Shown piece after piece: positions 22,713 to 32,851 of a stretch of DNA of 64,000 nt. Source of the stretch: Skeletonema tropicum (taxonomy: Eukaryota; Bacillariophyta; Thalassiosirophyceae; Thalassiosirales; Thalassiosiraceae); assembly GCA_037178625.1 (NCBI GenBank), contig CM074137.1:1364001-1428000 (forward strand), in the 5' to 3' direction. The position numbers and the translations under genes were made by a program. The first letter of the stretch is position 1, and every line of letters starts with the position of its first letter. The notes below the pieces were generated by a model that was given only the letters and a program-made list of their open reading frames with translations, was not told the origin of the DNA and made no database searches.

Positions 22713-23849
22713 TCAAGTAATCACAAGCGTATCATTGGGATACCCAGCCTCCACTTTGTACTGCTCAAAAAGACGCTGCAATGCATCGACATATCGGTCC
22801 ATCAACTCATTCACTTGCTCATCGGTAGGATTGGCTATACGCTTGCATGTCAACTTGTTCCCATTCTCACTTTTCTCCGAAGTATTCTCGACAGGATAAA
22901 TTGGATCGCCCAACACCATTGATATCTTTGGCGTGTGAGGGACGGGTAGGTAATACTGTCCATAGTACAAGGCGATGCCACCTTTGAGTTTACGTGATAT
23001 CGATTGCATCATGAGACCTACATCAAATGATTTTTTCTTCGCATCTGTGTCTTTGGATGAACCATTCTGCTGTTCCACATGAAATAATTGATCCAACATG
23101 TCCGTTGCACCAAACACAAATGCTGGGAATATTCTTGCTCCAGTTTGCAGTGATAGTTTCATCAATCCATATCTTCTTGCCTTGATTGTTTGTGTAAATG
23201 GAAGTGAATTCGACTGACGTCGACGTTGCGAATAAAAGATCTCGGCAACTCCTCCTGGCAAGATGTAGAGATTCTCTTCCTTGATTTGCAAGAGATGAAG
23301 CAATTTTTTCTTATCCGCAGTCGTAGTCGACAGGTAATGAAGAACATGACGTAACACTGGAAGACGCATGGCAATCTCAGTTGCACAACCAGTGCCGTAC
23401 AAGTTGGGCAGTAGCTGATGACAAATGGCACCCCATATGAATCCGTGTAGAGGTAGGATTGCATGAGGATGCATCGCGAAAATACTCAAATGATCACTCT
23501 TCATCTCTTTTGAGTTCAACATTGGTGTCATGTTGTGGTGGAAGTCGAATATCTTGTACCAGACCTGGCAGTACACTTTGAACTTTGACCAAACCGACAC
23601 GGGGTGGAAGGCAAGGAACAAGCCGGTGGCGAGGAAGAAGCCGGCCGCTTGTGGATGAAAGTGATACACAATCAGTGGTGATAGGAGCAGCAGCGGTCCA
23701 AGGTAAAAGGACGCAGTGCATACAATAACAAGCGCCCATGCTGCAACTGAAGAGTACTCGAAGTCAGCTTTCGCTTGGATGAGTGTTGGGCTGAGCCCGC
23801 AACTCTCTGTTGCCGCGAGTTTCTTGTTGTTTTGACTGGATGAACACAT
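22713..23849 (-). CDS. DGAT2-family acyltransferase
   Basis: 378 aa, single exon. Two adjacent hydrophobic segments near the N-terminus (about 33-80, with FYLGPLLLLSPLIVYHF) give the hairpin membrane anchor typical of DGAT2/MOGAT enzymes. The catalytic block is MHPHAILPLHGFIWGA (about 125-140), at the place of the family HPHG motif. ILPGGVAEIFYS follows, then RRYGLMKLSLQTGARIFPAF-VFGATD, equivalent to the R-x-G-F-x-K-x-A-x-x-x-G block. The C-terminal half carries MVLGDPIYPVEN, as in the family. DGAT2 enzymes acylate diacylglycerol to triacylglycerol at the ER. Length fits the family (about 340-390). The fourth residue of the HPHG motif is Ala here, so substrate may differ. It is divergent from the thioredoxin gene. 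Confidence 0.88.
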   Translation of the reverse strand: MCSSSQNNKKLAATESCGLSPTLIQAKADFEYSSVAAWALVIVCTASFYLGPLLLLSPLIVYHFHPQAAGFFLATGLFLAFHPVSVWSKFKVYCQVWYKIFDFHHNMTPMLNSKEMKSDHLSIFAMHPHAILPLHGFIWGAICHQLLPNLYGTGCATEIAMRLPVLRHVLHYLSTTTADKKKLLHLLQIKEENLYILPGGVAEIFYSQRRRQSNSLPFTQTIKARRYGLMKLSLQTGARIFPAFVFGATDMLDQLFHVEQQNGSSKDTDAKKKSFDVGLMMQSISRKLKGGIALYYGQYYLPVPHTPKISMVLGDPIYPVENTSEKSENGNKLTCKRIANPTDEQVNELMDRYVDALQRLFEQYKVEAGYPNDTLVIT

Positions 23850-24209
23850 AATGTATAGAAGATGATGCTACCCGAGATGATCCTACCCTTTCAGCAAATC
23901 ATTTATGATGATAAAGATTTATTTGTATGATATTATGATATCAACACGTAATGAGTTCTTCTTTGCAACGCATGCAACTCTGCTTGTACGTGGTGGCATT
24001 TTTCTTTTCGATTTTTGCCCTTCGCTTCCAGATTCCAGATGCGATGGTGAATGGTGAACTTCCACATTCCACGTGACAGTTGATTTGATGACACCGCAAA
24101 AATCGCGAAAATCTACCTCACATTTTTTGCTAGAGGGTTCACATCATTCACCATTCACATCAATACTGAGATTGAAATACACAAAGTACTACAATACTAT
24201 ACTGAAAAG
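23850..24209. promoter_or_regulatory. Divergent intergenic region (360 bp)
   Basis: It separates the starts of the acyltransferase (minus) and thioredoxin (plus) genes and must hold both promoters. No TATA box or repeated element stands out, so this is an assignment by position only. Confidence 0.4.
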
Positions 24210-24680
24210 ATGAAGTTAGAATTGACATCCCTAATTGCACTATTTGCCGCCCTCTCATGCGTAATGGCCGGCAGCTCACCACGCCCCTTCGGCATCACAA
24301 GATCTCCAGCAAAAACAACAACATCTAACATCCTCTCCATCCGCGGAGGAGCAGTCCACGAATCCTCCACACTCGCCGATCTCGACTCCAAAATCCAAAA
24401 CGCCGCCCTTCAAAACAAACTAACAATCATAGACTTTACGGCCACATGGTGTGGCCCGTGCAAGGCAATAGCCCCAGTTTACAAGGAATTATCAGAGGAA
24501 TTTGGAAGTAGTGCACAATTTATCAAGGTGGATGTGGATGATAATCCCGAGGCGGCGCAAAAGTTTGGTGTTTCCGCCATGCCGACGTTTGTGTTTATTA
24601 AGGGTGGGGAGGTGGTGGATAAGTTGATGGGGGCGAATGCTGCGAGGCTTAAGGAGTTGATTGCTGAGTGGAGTCTTTAG
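24210..24680 (+). CDS. Thioredoxin with N-terminal signal/targeting sequence
   Basis: 156 aa. Residues 1-20 (MKLELTSLIALFAALSCVMA) are a signal peptide. A Ser/Pro/Thr-rich, basic stretch (about 21-45) follows, ending SILSIRGGA-like before the thioredoxin fold. The active site TATWCGPCKAIAP puts the redox pair at Cys81 and Cys84. The cis-Pro lies in VSAMPTFVFIKGGE, and the fold ends at residue 156, so it is complete. It reduces protein disulfides. The signal sends it into the secretory route. The basic Ser/Thr stretch could be a plastid transit part, but cleavage before Phe is not seen, so ER versus plastid is open. Confidence 0.9.
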   Translation: MKLELTSLIALFAALSCVMAGSSPRPFGITRSPAKTTTSNILSIRGGAVHESSTLADLDSKIQNAALQNKLTIIDFTATWCGPCKAIAPVYKELSEEFGSSAQFIKVDVDDNPEAAQKFGVSAMPTFVFIKGGEVVDKLMGANAARLKELIAEWSL

Positions 24681-24930
24681 AGAGAGAGAGGTGTAGATGG
24701 ATACGAGGATGGCAAAATGATGTTGGTATGTAATGCTAAAGTGGGGGGCGGGAGAAAAGTAGCTGATACGCTAGCTAGAGACAGAAAAGTACAATTCATG
24801 TTCATCTTGGGCATTCCGGTTCATTTAATGATATAATCTCCAACGATATAAGCTGATCCAGATTGTCAATGAAAAGAAGCAAAGAAACGAGATTGGCAAT
24901 GCATGGTTGATTGAATCATGTTACTACACT

Positions 24931-27300
24931 CTACTGACTCCACTCTTCTTTTTGCTTCATCCCCTCCTTGTGATTTAGCACTGTTGAGAAGAATGTGTCT
25001 TTGTCCAAAACAGCTCCATCAGTCCCATAAACCGCTGCTTGCCAAGCGATAGCCATCTTTGCAATGGCACGACCAGAAAATCCATCCGTATCATTCACAA
25101 CACGCTGGAGCACATCTTCTTTGAGCTTCTCATCCTCATCCACAAGATCAGTATCAACCGACAAGAGAAGCGGTGGTTGTTTCGTGAAGTAGTGCGTGAT
25201 TTGTGATTTCAATGTCGAGGCACACAAGTTAGTTGTTTCCATGAATTGACGAACGTGTTGATCATAGTAGAGTGATATCAAATCTCCTCGACATTCTGCA
25301 CTGGGGAGTGGGAAGAAAATAGACTCATCGCATCGATCAAGCACAGCTGAGTCCAAGTCTTCGGCGCTGCATATATAACAATGTGTGGTGAGAGACAGGT
25401 GTACCTGATGACAACCAAAAATACCTCTCAAACAACCCAGCGCCAACTCACCGATTTGTAGCAAGGACGAGCATAAAGTCTCTTCGATCTCCTCCTGTAT
25501 TGTACAACAGTGCGTTTAGGGCGTTATGTGCCGTAGCTGTCATCAAACCAGTATCTCTTGATCCGAGGAAGCATTCCGCTTCATCAATGAATAACAAGAC
25601 TCCTCGCTGTGAATGCTTTGCCCATGCAAATAGCGAATGGATCTGTGTGACAGCATCTGCGCCGAGGGGGCTCACGTCACCTCCACTCATCAATGCGTAG
25701 TCTATCCCAATGACTTGAGCCAATTTCTTTGCCACAAGTGTCTTCCCCGTTCCTGGAGGTTATATGGTATGTGACGTTAGAGAAGTTTGATCAGCAGAGA
25801 GGAACACGAATCCATACAACATTTTTTAGGACTCACCTGGAGGTCCGTGTAGTAGGACGTGTCGGTAAGGGGCTTGATGTTTATTGGCGTTGCGAGCTGA
25901 GTGAGCCAGCTCTACAACACGAGTTTTGAGTTCGATTGGCAATATTAGGTCACTGAACGTCTCGTCGATAGATTTAGTATCACGTTTTGATCTCCACGGA
26001 AGAGGAAGAAGCTTTACATACGCTAGTAGCGACCAAGGTAGTGACTTGCGTGTAGTCTCTCGTACAAGTTGTGGCCGTCCAATGAAGCTTTCGATGATGG
26101 ACCGAATCAGCTTGGACGTTTCCCTTGCAAAGAAGATAGAGCTGACAAGGAGACAAATGTATCCGACAAAAGTCAGTACTTCCTTCGGTTTGTTGACAGC
26201 GCTAGAGAGTGAAGTAGATACATGTGTAAAGACAGCATTGATTGCTGCAATATTTCTCTTTCGTCGTTGCTCGGATTCTGCTTTGAGACGACGTAGATGA
26301 ATGTCTTCGTTTGCCCGATCTGCCTCTGCTTTGGCAATGGCTACCGCTCGCGCAGTCTTGACTTTCATTTCTTCGGAAGCTTTATGGAAAAGGATTCGTT
26401 TCTCGTTCTCAATCGCAGCCACGGCCTCCGCAGCCTGCGGGATATGGAAGAAATGATTAGAATTATATATCATTGTCAACTATTGCCGAGTTGTAGACCT
26501 ATACTTATAATTGATAAGAAACTTACCTCGATCTTTGCCCGCTCAATCCTTTGACTAGATTCAAATTTGGATAACATCGCCCTCTCGGCTTGCAATCTTG
26601 CTGCTTCATCCTCTCGTTTTATCCTTGCAAGTGTCATTTCCTCACTCTTCCTCAGCTGTTCTTCCTCGGAAGCTCTCGTGATCTCTAAATGCTCCTGTTC
26701 ATGCTTTGAGCGTAGAAGTTCCATCTCCATTTCATTCTTTATGATTGCAGCTTTCGACGCTGCTTCCTTCATTCTCAGCGTGGAATTCTCCCCCGTCGTC
26801 ATTGCAAGCAGTCGTTCGAAATGGCTTATCTCGGTATAAATGGCTGAAATTCGCTGCATTTGATCATCGGTGTCTATTTGGAGACGATCCATCAATTTCG
26901 CCAGCTCTTGGGTTGCACCAACACTGTACATGAAGACGGTCGGCTCATTCACACTGGGAAAGTTTCGCAGCGTAGTTGGCTTTTCGCCATTCTTCTTCTT
27001 CGTCGGCAGAGTTCGATCGGGTAAAATACTCACAGCATCTGGCACAATTCGTGCAAGTTCCTGCCCAATGATTCCAACTCGCGTTCTATCCTGGTCATTC
27101 GTTAGACGAAATGTTGATAGGGGTAATTTCCGCAGAGCTTCTAGAAATGACGTGGTGTTTACTGGATGAACATCGAGGTAGATTTGGTTGTTCATGGTTG
27201 CGTCCGAAATGCTGTCTTCCGCCGATGAGGCAAAAGAGAGTAAGAGTAAGAAGTTTGCCAATAGCAATAGAAGCAATGACAGGTTAATTGATGCTAGCAT
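24931..27300 (-). CDS. ATAD3-like AAA ATPase with endosialidase-chaperone-like domain, four exons
   Basis: Exons 26527-27300, 25837-26434, 25452-25752 and 24931-25366 (introns 92, 84 and 85 nt; phases 0, 1, 2) give 702 aa. Order: signal-like hydrophobic start (MLASINLSLLLLLLANFLLL); residues about 40-155 resembling the intramolecular chaperone domain of Peptidase S74 (RTRVGIIGQELARIVPDAV, then ATQELAKLMDRL); a long charged coiled coil (about 165-300); a hydrophobic segment (VLTFVGYICLLVSSIFF); then an ATAD3-type AAA module with RPQLVRETTR, Walker A GPPGTGKT (made by splicing exons 2 and 3), GGDVSPLG, Walker B LLFIDEAE and sensor LATNR. Animal ATAD3 is a mitochondrial inner-membrane protein that lacks the S74-like part. 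Here the N-terminus suggests ER or plastid instead. The start is divergent from the next gene by 215 bp. Confidence 0.88.
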
Positions 27301-27515
27301 TGTAGTTGTAGTAGCTGTTCTGTAGCTAAGAGTGCGGAGAAGGGGAGGTTCGCCCTAGACTGTCCCTTGATTGACCAATACTACTTTTGATCGTCCAGAA
27401 GAAGTTGAGAGATTTTTAAAATATTTAATCAGAATAACAGATTCCAGAGTGGCAATAATTGGAGCAGATTTCCGCTTTCGACCGATTTACTCCTATCTAT
27501 TGTTGGTCTACCACC

Positions 27516-28742
27516 ATGGCCGACGCGACGGAGCAGCAGCTACGGGAAAAGATTGCTTCCCAGAAGGCTGCAATTGCTGAACTTCCCTCACTAAGAAGTA
27601 TAGTTGATGAAACTGGTCTCACGTCGCCAGAGACCAAGGCAAGGGCGCACCAAATCAAAGAGCTGTCGGACAATGAAGAAGAGCTCGAGCTACTACTCGA
27701 ATCTAGGCGGGTGGAGGCTGTTGTAAAGCTTCAGGACGAGCTGCATCCTCCTGAAGACTCTGGTGATTGTCCCATATGTCTTGAAACAATCAAAAACGTG
27801 AATAACTTGACAACAAAGCGATTCGGTTGCTGCGGCGGTTGGACATGTGATAAGTGCTTCGAGGAGTGTATAGCCAACTGTGAGAAAAAAGGAATTGACG
27901 ACATGTACTCTAACAAATGTCCACTTTGTCGGGAGAGTCTTCCCGCCAACGGTGAGGAATGTGGAGCCAGGGTGTTAGAGCATTCAAACAAAGGTAAGGC
28001 ATGGGCGCAGTATCTAATTGGGGCGTGGTGCTTGGATGCAGCGAATAGTAAAAAGTACGGTCTTTCTTTCGATGAAAAGAAGTGCTGGGAATTGATCGAA
28101 CAAGCCGCAGATCAAGGTGATCCGGACGCGTTGTTTTTTACGTGGACGCAGTATGATGATCCATCAAAGTATGATGATGAAGATATGAACAAGCTGCATT
28201 GTTTGAAAAGGGCGGCAGATCTTGGACTCCCATTGGCACAACACAATCTGGCTATTCATTACATGACCCTCGCAGCAAGTCAGGGTTATTCTAAATCGCA
28301 CGGTCATTTGGGAAATATGTTTAGATATGCTAAATGTGGTCTGACGCAATCTTACATCCTTGCGAAGCATTACTCTGGAAAGAGCTTAGAAGAAACCGTT
28401 TCCATCTACAACTTTTCATTCGCATCGTGGTACCTAGAACAGGACCGTTATGAAGAGATTGTGGAGATTCCTGGTCATAGTCCCATCCCAAAGTTTTTGT
28501 TCTGGGCACGGACAGGAGTGTTGGAGGGAAACATGCCAGTGAAAGCGAAAGATGATCTGACCAAGTGCATATCAAACATAGAGGAACAGGCAAAGAGTCG
28601 CTGCGAAAATTGCAGGAAGGAGGCAGGATGCTCTTCTTTCAAGCGATGTGTGCGATGTTTAGGAGCTTGGTATTGTGGAAAGGAGTGCCAAGTCCAACAC
28701 TGGAAGGCTGGGCACAAGATAGACTGTGTCAAGAGGAAATAA
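27516..28742 (+). CDS. RING-like / Sel1-like / MYND zinc-finger protein
   Basis: 408 aa from the ATG in CACCATGG (27516). A short coiled coil (about 5-75) precedes a RING-like finger (CPICLETI at about 84, a Cys cluster GCCGGWTCDKCFEEC, then NKCPLCRESL at about 142). The middle contains Sel1/TPR-like helical repeats (WAQYLIGAWCLDAA, LIEQAADQGDPDALF, LKRAADLGLPLAQHNLA, ...). The C-terminus is a MYND finger (CENC ... CVRC ... YCGKECQVQHWKAGHKIDC). RING domains act in ubiquitin transfer and MYND fingers bind proteins. A ubiquitin-ligase role is inference. The first two RING Cys and the terminal C-x2-C are intact, while the central part is atypical. Confidence 0.85.
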   Translation: MADATEQQLREKIASQKAAIAELPSLRSIVDETGLTSPETKARAHQIKELSDNEEELELLLESRRVEAVVKLQDELHPPEDSGDCPICLETIKNVNNLTTKRFGCCGGWTCDKCFEECIANCEKKGIDDMYSNKCPLCRESLPANGEECGARVLEHSNKGKAWAQYLIGAWCLDAANSKKYGLSFDEKKCWELIEQAADQGDPDALFFTWTQYDDPSKYDDEDMNKLHCLKRAADLGLPLAQHNLAIHYMTLAASQGYSKSHGHLGNMFRYAKCGLTQSYILAKHYSGKSLEETVSIYNFSFASWYLEQDRYEEIVEIPGHSPIPKFLFWARTGVLEGNMPVKAKDDLTKCISNIEEQAKSRCENCRKEAGCSSFKRCVRCLGAWYCGKECQVQHWKAGHKIDCVKRK

Positions 28743-29576
28743 CCAATCCTTCAAGACGAAATGAAGACTCATTCAAATACATACGATAATGATAACTACT
28801 ATGCATCCCGGTTGCGATACACAGTATTGTCCTACCTTTCTTTCTCGAGCAGAAGTAGCAAGTAGCTGCGAAGTCAACAAGAAGGCGAAGAGTGATTATC
28901 TTCAATTTGGAAACTGCATCTGCACCAATCGAGATCATGTGGAATATCAAGCAACAAGCAAGCCCTTACAAGGCGCACAAGTAAGTAGCAAGCAACAACA
29001 GGAGTAGCGTGAAGAAGAAAAGCTCCTATCTCCTTTTCACTGTTCTTGTAAGAAGTGAAGGAAAGTCTTTCTTTTCGGAAATCAAACTTGGCAACAAGTC
29101 TCAACTTCCCAGTAGGCGCTGTTCCCAATTAGGTACTTGGTCTGTACGCCCCCGGCGCCCTAAAAATTCCGCTGAATTTTGGCAGCAAAGTCTCACACTA
29201 GCAAAATTGCTACTGCAAGATGATGCAGCAGCTTCAGCTTCGGGTGTCGTCGCCCGCCCTCGCAACCGCGATGGACAAAATCCAAACAACATTCACATCA
29301 TGCCCTGCGATTGGTCGGTGTGCACAAAGACGCGTTCATTGGGTATACAACAACACTACCGATCGATTCTACCTCAGAAGATCCTTTGACATTTCATTGG
29401 GCCAGCCGCCGTCGCTTGAGCACATAATATAGCATCAACCGCATAGGAGGAGGTGTCCCCTACGCTGAGTCTCTACCGAGATATCCACAATTATTGCAGA
29501 GGGCTGTTGTGTGATAACGGTCCATCATCTGTTCCGATCTCTTTTGAATCTTTAAAAGTTTTGCAACATAAAGATC
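28743..29576. other. Intergenic region, no gene seen
   Basis: 0.83 kb between two same-strand genes. The several short open frames overlap each other on both strands without domains or consistent codon pattern. It probably holds the 3' UTR of one gene and the promoter of the next. Confidence 0.5.
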
Positions 29577-32500
29577 ATGACAGATCCGCAGCCCACTACA
29601 GTCGGCAGTAAAGATATTCAAATTATAGATGTCAAGATGGATATTGATGTCAACAACAAGCCTGCGGTGTCATCTTTGTCTCCTGATGTGTCTCCTCCTT
29701 CATCTGCGGCAGCGACAGGTGTAAAAAGCGTTCTTGATAAAAATGGCTCATTATCTAGCGCTCTGAAGAATGGATCTCCCTCTACTGATAAGGCGGCATC
29801 TACTGCCACTGGTAATACCCAGACCTTGAGTCAAGATAAGAATAATAGTAATGGTGACAGTGAGAAGGAGAAGGGCAGCATCCCTAAACCAACGATCAAA
29901 ATTAAGCCGAGCGCAAAGAAATCAGCATCCTCCACCAATGATGGCAAAAAGAAATCATCATCATCCTCTACAACTACCACCACCAAACCCTCACTCAAAA
30001 AGACTTCCAGCTCCAACTCCACCGGATCATCCTACTCCGGTGTCGGCGGCGGGGGAGGCATGCAACGATCCAAGGCCTACCAGGGCAATCTCCGTTCTGC
30101 CGCGGCAGCCCATCGCAAGGATAAGGTTGCCATCCCGCCCATCGGTTCACCCGGACTTCTCATGATGCCCAATCCAGCCCTAACTGCCAATTTTCCCAAA
30201 GATATTCAAACTCCGGAAGAATTAAAGCAGTGGTTGTACAATGGACAGTACCTGTTGCCCGCGACGGTATTTCGTAGGGCTATGGAGGTGGGGGGGTATA
30301 CAGCGCAGCAGCGGAAGGACCATCCACATCGGGGGAGTAGTACCGAGCGACAGGTGGGGGATATGTTTGATTCGGATGTGGGGGGATTGTATCTTCATTT
30401 TCCAGAGTTGATCCCCAGTCGAGTTTGGGAGAGGCGATTGGGTGGAGAATTGGACGATTATACGAATGATGATGCTGTGGATTATATGGATGATTTCCCG
30501 GTACGTGATCGACGAAAACGTCGTAGAAAATCATCCTCCACAACATCATCGAAACGACGTGGGAGTCACTCATCCGATACTAATACCAAGAGTGACGGCG
30601 GTGGATCCAACAACAATAACAACAAGTCCAAAGATCATCACAGTGGTGTCAAGGGTGCACGATCCAGTTACATCTTCTTCACACATGAGATGCGTCCCAA
30701 AATGATGCAAGAATTTCCAGGAATGAAATTTACCGAACAGGGCATCATCATGGGTGAACGGTGGAGGGCATTGACTCCGGAACAGAAGAAGCCGTATGAG
30801 GATTTGGCCAATGAGGATAAGAAGAGGTATGCCACGGAATGGGCGGCGTATCTGGAAACGGTGAAGAAGGAGATTCGTGAGGAGAAGGAGGGTGGTGGGA
30901 AGAATAATAAGAAGGAGGATGATGGTGAAACGACCAAGGAGGAGGTGGAGGATGACGATGAGGAGGATGAGGAAGACGACGATGACGAAGAAGAAGACAG
31001 CAAGCCAGTGGTGGTAAAGCCAGCAACAGTTAGGAAGAAGGGCAATGAGTCAGCAATCAAAGGGCCGCGTCTTGTCGACGCTGTGATTTTGAGTCTATGC
31101 AATATTCTTGGTGAAAAAGCCTATCGGACGGAGCCCCTTCCTCCCATGCCTCAAAAGAATAAAGAGTCTGTGCCCCCAGCAGCCGCGGTTGCAAACGATT
31201 CGAAGCCTGTAACTGCAGCGAGCTTAGAGGCACCTTCTTCCAACGGAGACATTGTTCCCACGGCCGATATATCGAAATCTGACCCTAAGCCGATTGTTCC
31301 AGAACAGTCTAAATCGGACTCCAACATTGTCAAACCAGCGAATCCAGATCCAGTCACATCATCTGGCACAAACGTAGCAGCAGCAACCGATGGTACCAAG
31401 GAGACAATATCTCATCCTTCCAAAGATCTTGCTTTGGAAGAACTTCCAAAACTCAACCCTGCTCTACCCCAAACACGCAAACGATGTCGGCCCCATGAAC
31501 CCATGTCCTTCCTTGACATGATTCCTACCTCCCTGACATGCACTTATCCGCAGGAGTATGTGGCCAAACGACGCGCCTACGCTGAAGCTGTCAGGGCGCG
31601 CGAAGAAGCCATTATTGCCAGCCAAGAGGCCAAGGATGATGCCGATGACGCTCGAGAAAAGTATCTAGCTCACACAGAGGCATGGGATCGAATGTTGGAG
31701 TATCAAAAGCAACAAATTGCCAAGAGGGCGGCGGAACGTAAGCGACAAAAGGCGAGGAAGGAGGCAGAAGAAAACAAGAATGGTGACAAAGATAACGGGG
31801 ACGCTGAAACAGGGAATGATACTTCCAATAAGGAAGTTGTTGAAAAAGAGGAAGATCCTATGGAGTGTATGCCTCCTCGACCAAAAAGTCCTCCTCCAGC
31901 ACGTGTCGTGTCTATTCCTGACATTCCAACTCCTCCAAGTCCACCTCAGTTGTTCGAAATTGACGATGATGACATGGATACTGACAACAATACTACCTCA
32001 ATTCGCGTCCCTAAAAAGAAAACGGAGCTTCTGCAACATCTTGATCCAAAGTGTTTCATACCAAATATGGACGGAAGGTATTTTGGTTTGATTAGCAATA
32101 GTATCGCTGATCCTCAATTTGTCGGACCTACCTCGACAGGTATCCGCGGTACAACGTTTGGAGGAGGCACAGGCTTGGCGACGAGTTATGTTGGTGGCGG
32201 TAGAGGTGCCAGTGGGTTGGTCTCAGGTCCATCCCGCAGCTCTGTTGGTTCTAGAGCCTCGTCAACTGTATTGGCGATGGAGGAAGATGCGAAAACCTCT
32301 GCATCTACCTCCGATGGCGCGGCAACAAAGGTGGCATCCAAGAAAAAGAAGAGGTCGGCATCATCTCCACCATCCTCGTCATCATCATCTTCAAAGAAAC
32401 GGGACAAAAAAGAAACAAAGAAATTATGCCTCGCCACCGGCGATCGTATCACTTCTGCCACAGAAGTCTCCTCTGGACCCGCTGGTCCTGAATTCCCATC

Positions 32501-32705
32501 TGGATGGGTCATCAAAACCTACCGCCGCTCTGGAGGAGAGACCATTGGTAAAACGGATCGATTTTGGTTCTCACCCGGTCGTAATATCCGATTCCGTGCA
32601 AAGAAGCATGCCAAGCAATTTATTGATATTCTCAATGAGCCTAGTATTAATGGCGATGAGGATGCTGCGGCCGAAGCTTATAAGAAGAGAGGACTGCACT
32701 TTTGA
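29577..32705 (+). CDS. HMG-box chromatin protein with C-terminal MBD-like domain
   Basis: 1042 aa, single exon. Order: a Ser/Thr/Lys-rich disordered N-terminus; a conserved-looking block (about 213-290, TPEELKQWLYNGQYLLPATV ... FPELIPSRVWERRL); basic clusters (RDRRKRRRKS) fit for nuclear import; an HMG box (about 360-430, RSSYIFFTHEMRPKM, GERWRALTPEQKKPYEDLA); a Glu/Asp tract (about 455-476); more disorder; a long charged coiled coil (about 660-740); and a last domain (about 970-1025) FPSGWVIKTYRRSGG ... TDRFWFSPGRNIRFRAKKHA. The last resembles the methyl-CpG-binding (MBD) fold pattern P-x-G-W ... D-x-Y/F-x-x-S-P-x-G. HMG boxes bend DNA. A nuclear chromatin role is well supported; methyl-DNA binding is inference. 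Confidence 0.87.
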   Translation: MTDPQPTTVGSKDIQIIDVKMDIDVNNKPAVSSLSPDVSPPSSAAATGVKSVLDKNGSLSSALKNGSPSTDKAASTATGNTQTLSQDKNNSNGDSEKEKGSIPKPTIKIKPSAKKSASSTNDGKKKSSSSSTTTTTKPSLKKTSSSNSTGSSYSGVGGGGGMQRSKAYQGNLRSAAAAHRKDKVAIPPIGSPGLLMMPNPALTANFPKDIQTPEELKQWLYNGQYLLPATVFRRAMEVGGYTAQQRKDHPHRGSSTERQVGDMFDSDVGGLYLHFPELIPSRVWERRLGGELDDYTNDDAVDYMDDFPVRDRRKRRRKSSSTTSSKRRGSHSSDTNTKSDGGGSNNNNNKSKDHHSGVKGARSSYIFFTHEMRPKMMQEFPGMKFTEQGIIMGERWRALTPEQKKPYEDLANEDKKRYATEWAAYLETVKKEIREEKEGGGKNNKKEDDGETTKEEVEDDDEEDEEDDDDEEEDSKPVVVKPATVRKKGNESAIKGPRLVDAVILSLCNILGEKAYRTEPLPPMPQKNKESVPPAAAVANDSKPVTAASLEAPSSNGDIVPTADISKSDPKPIVPEQSKSDSNIVKPANPDPVTSSGTNVAAATDGTKETISHPSKDLALEELPKLNPALPQTRKRCRPHEPMSFLDMIPTSLTCTYPQEYVAKRRAYAEAVRAREEAIIASQEAKDDADDAREKYLAHTEAWDRMLEYQKQQIAKRAAERKRQKARKEAEENKNGDKDNGDAETGNDTSNKEVVEKEEDPMECMPPRPKSPPPARVVSIPDIPTPPSPPQLFEIDDDDMDTDNNTTSIRVPKKKTELLQHLDPKCFIPNMDGRYFGLISNSIADPQFVGPTSTGIRGTTFGGGTGLATSYVGGGRGASGLVSGPSRSSVGSRASSTVLAMEEDAKTSASTSDGAATKVASKKKKRSASSPPSSSSSSSKKRDKKETKKLCLATGDRITSATEVSSGPAGPEFPSGWVIKTYRRSGGETIGKTDRFWFSPGRNIRFRAKKHAKQFIDILNEPSINGDEDAAAEAYKKRGLHF

Positions 32706-32851
32706 TATACATAATGATTTTATAATTATCATTTATACTACAGCAGTCTTGTTCATGTACATTACTGCAACAACTTGATACAAACACAGCATTGGATTCG
32801 TATAAAATAGCATTTGTCTCAGTGGTAAACAAACCTTGATGCCACAAGCCT

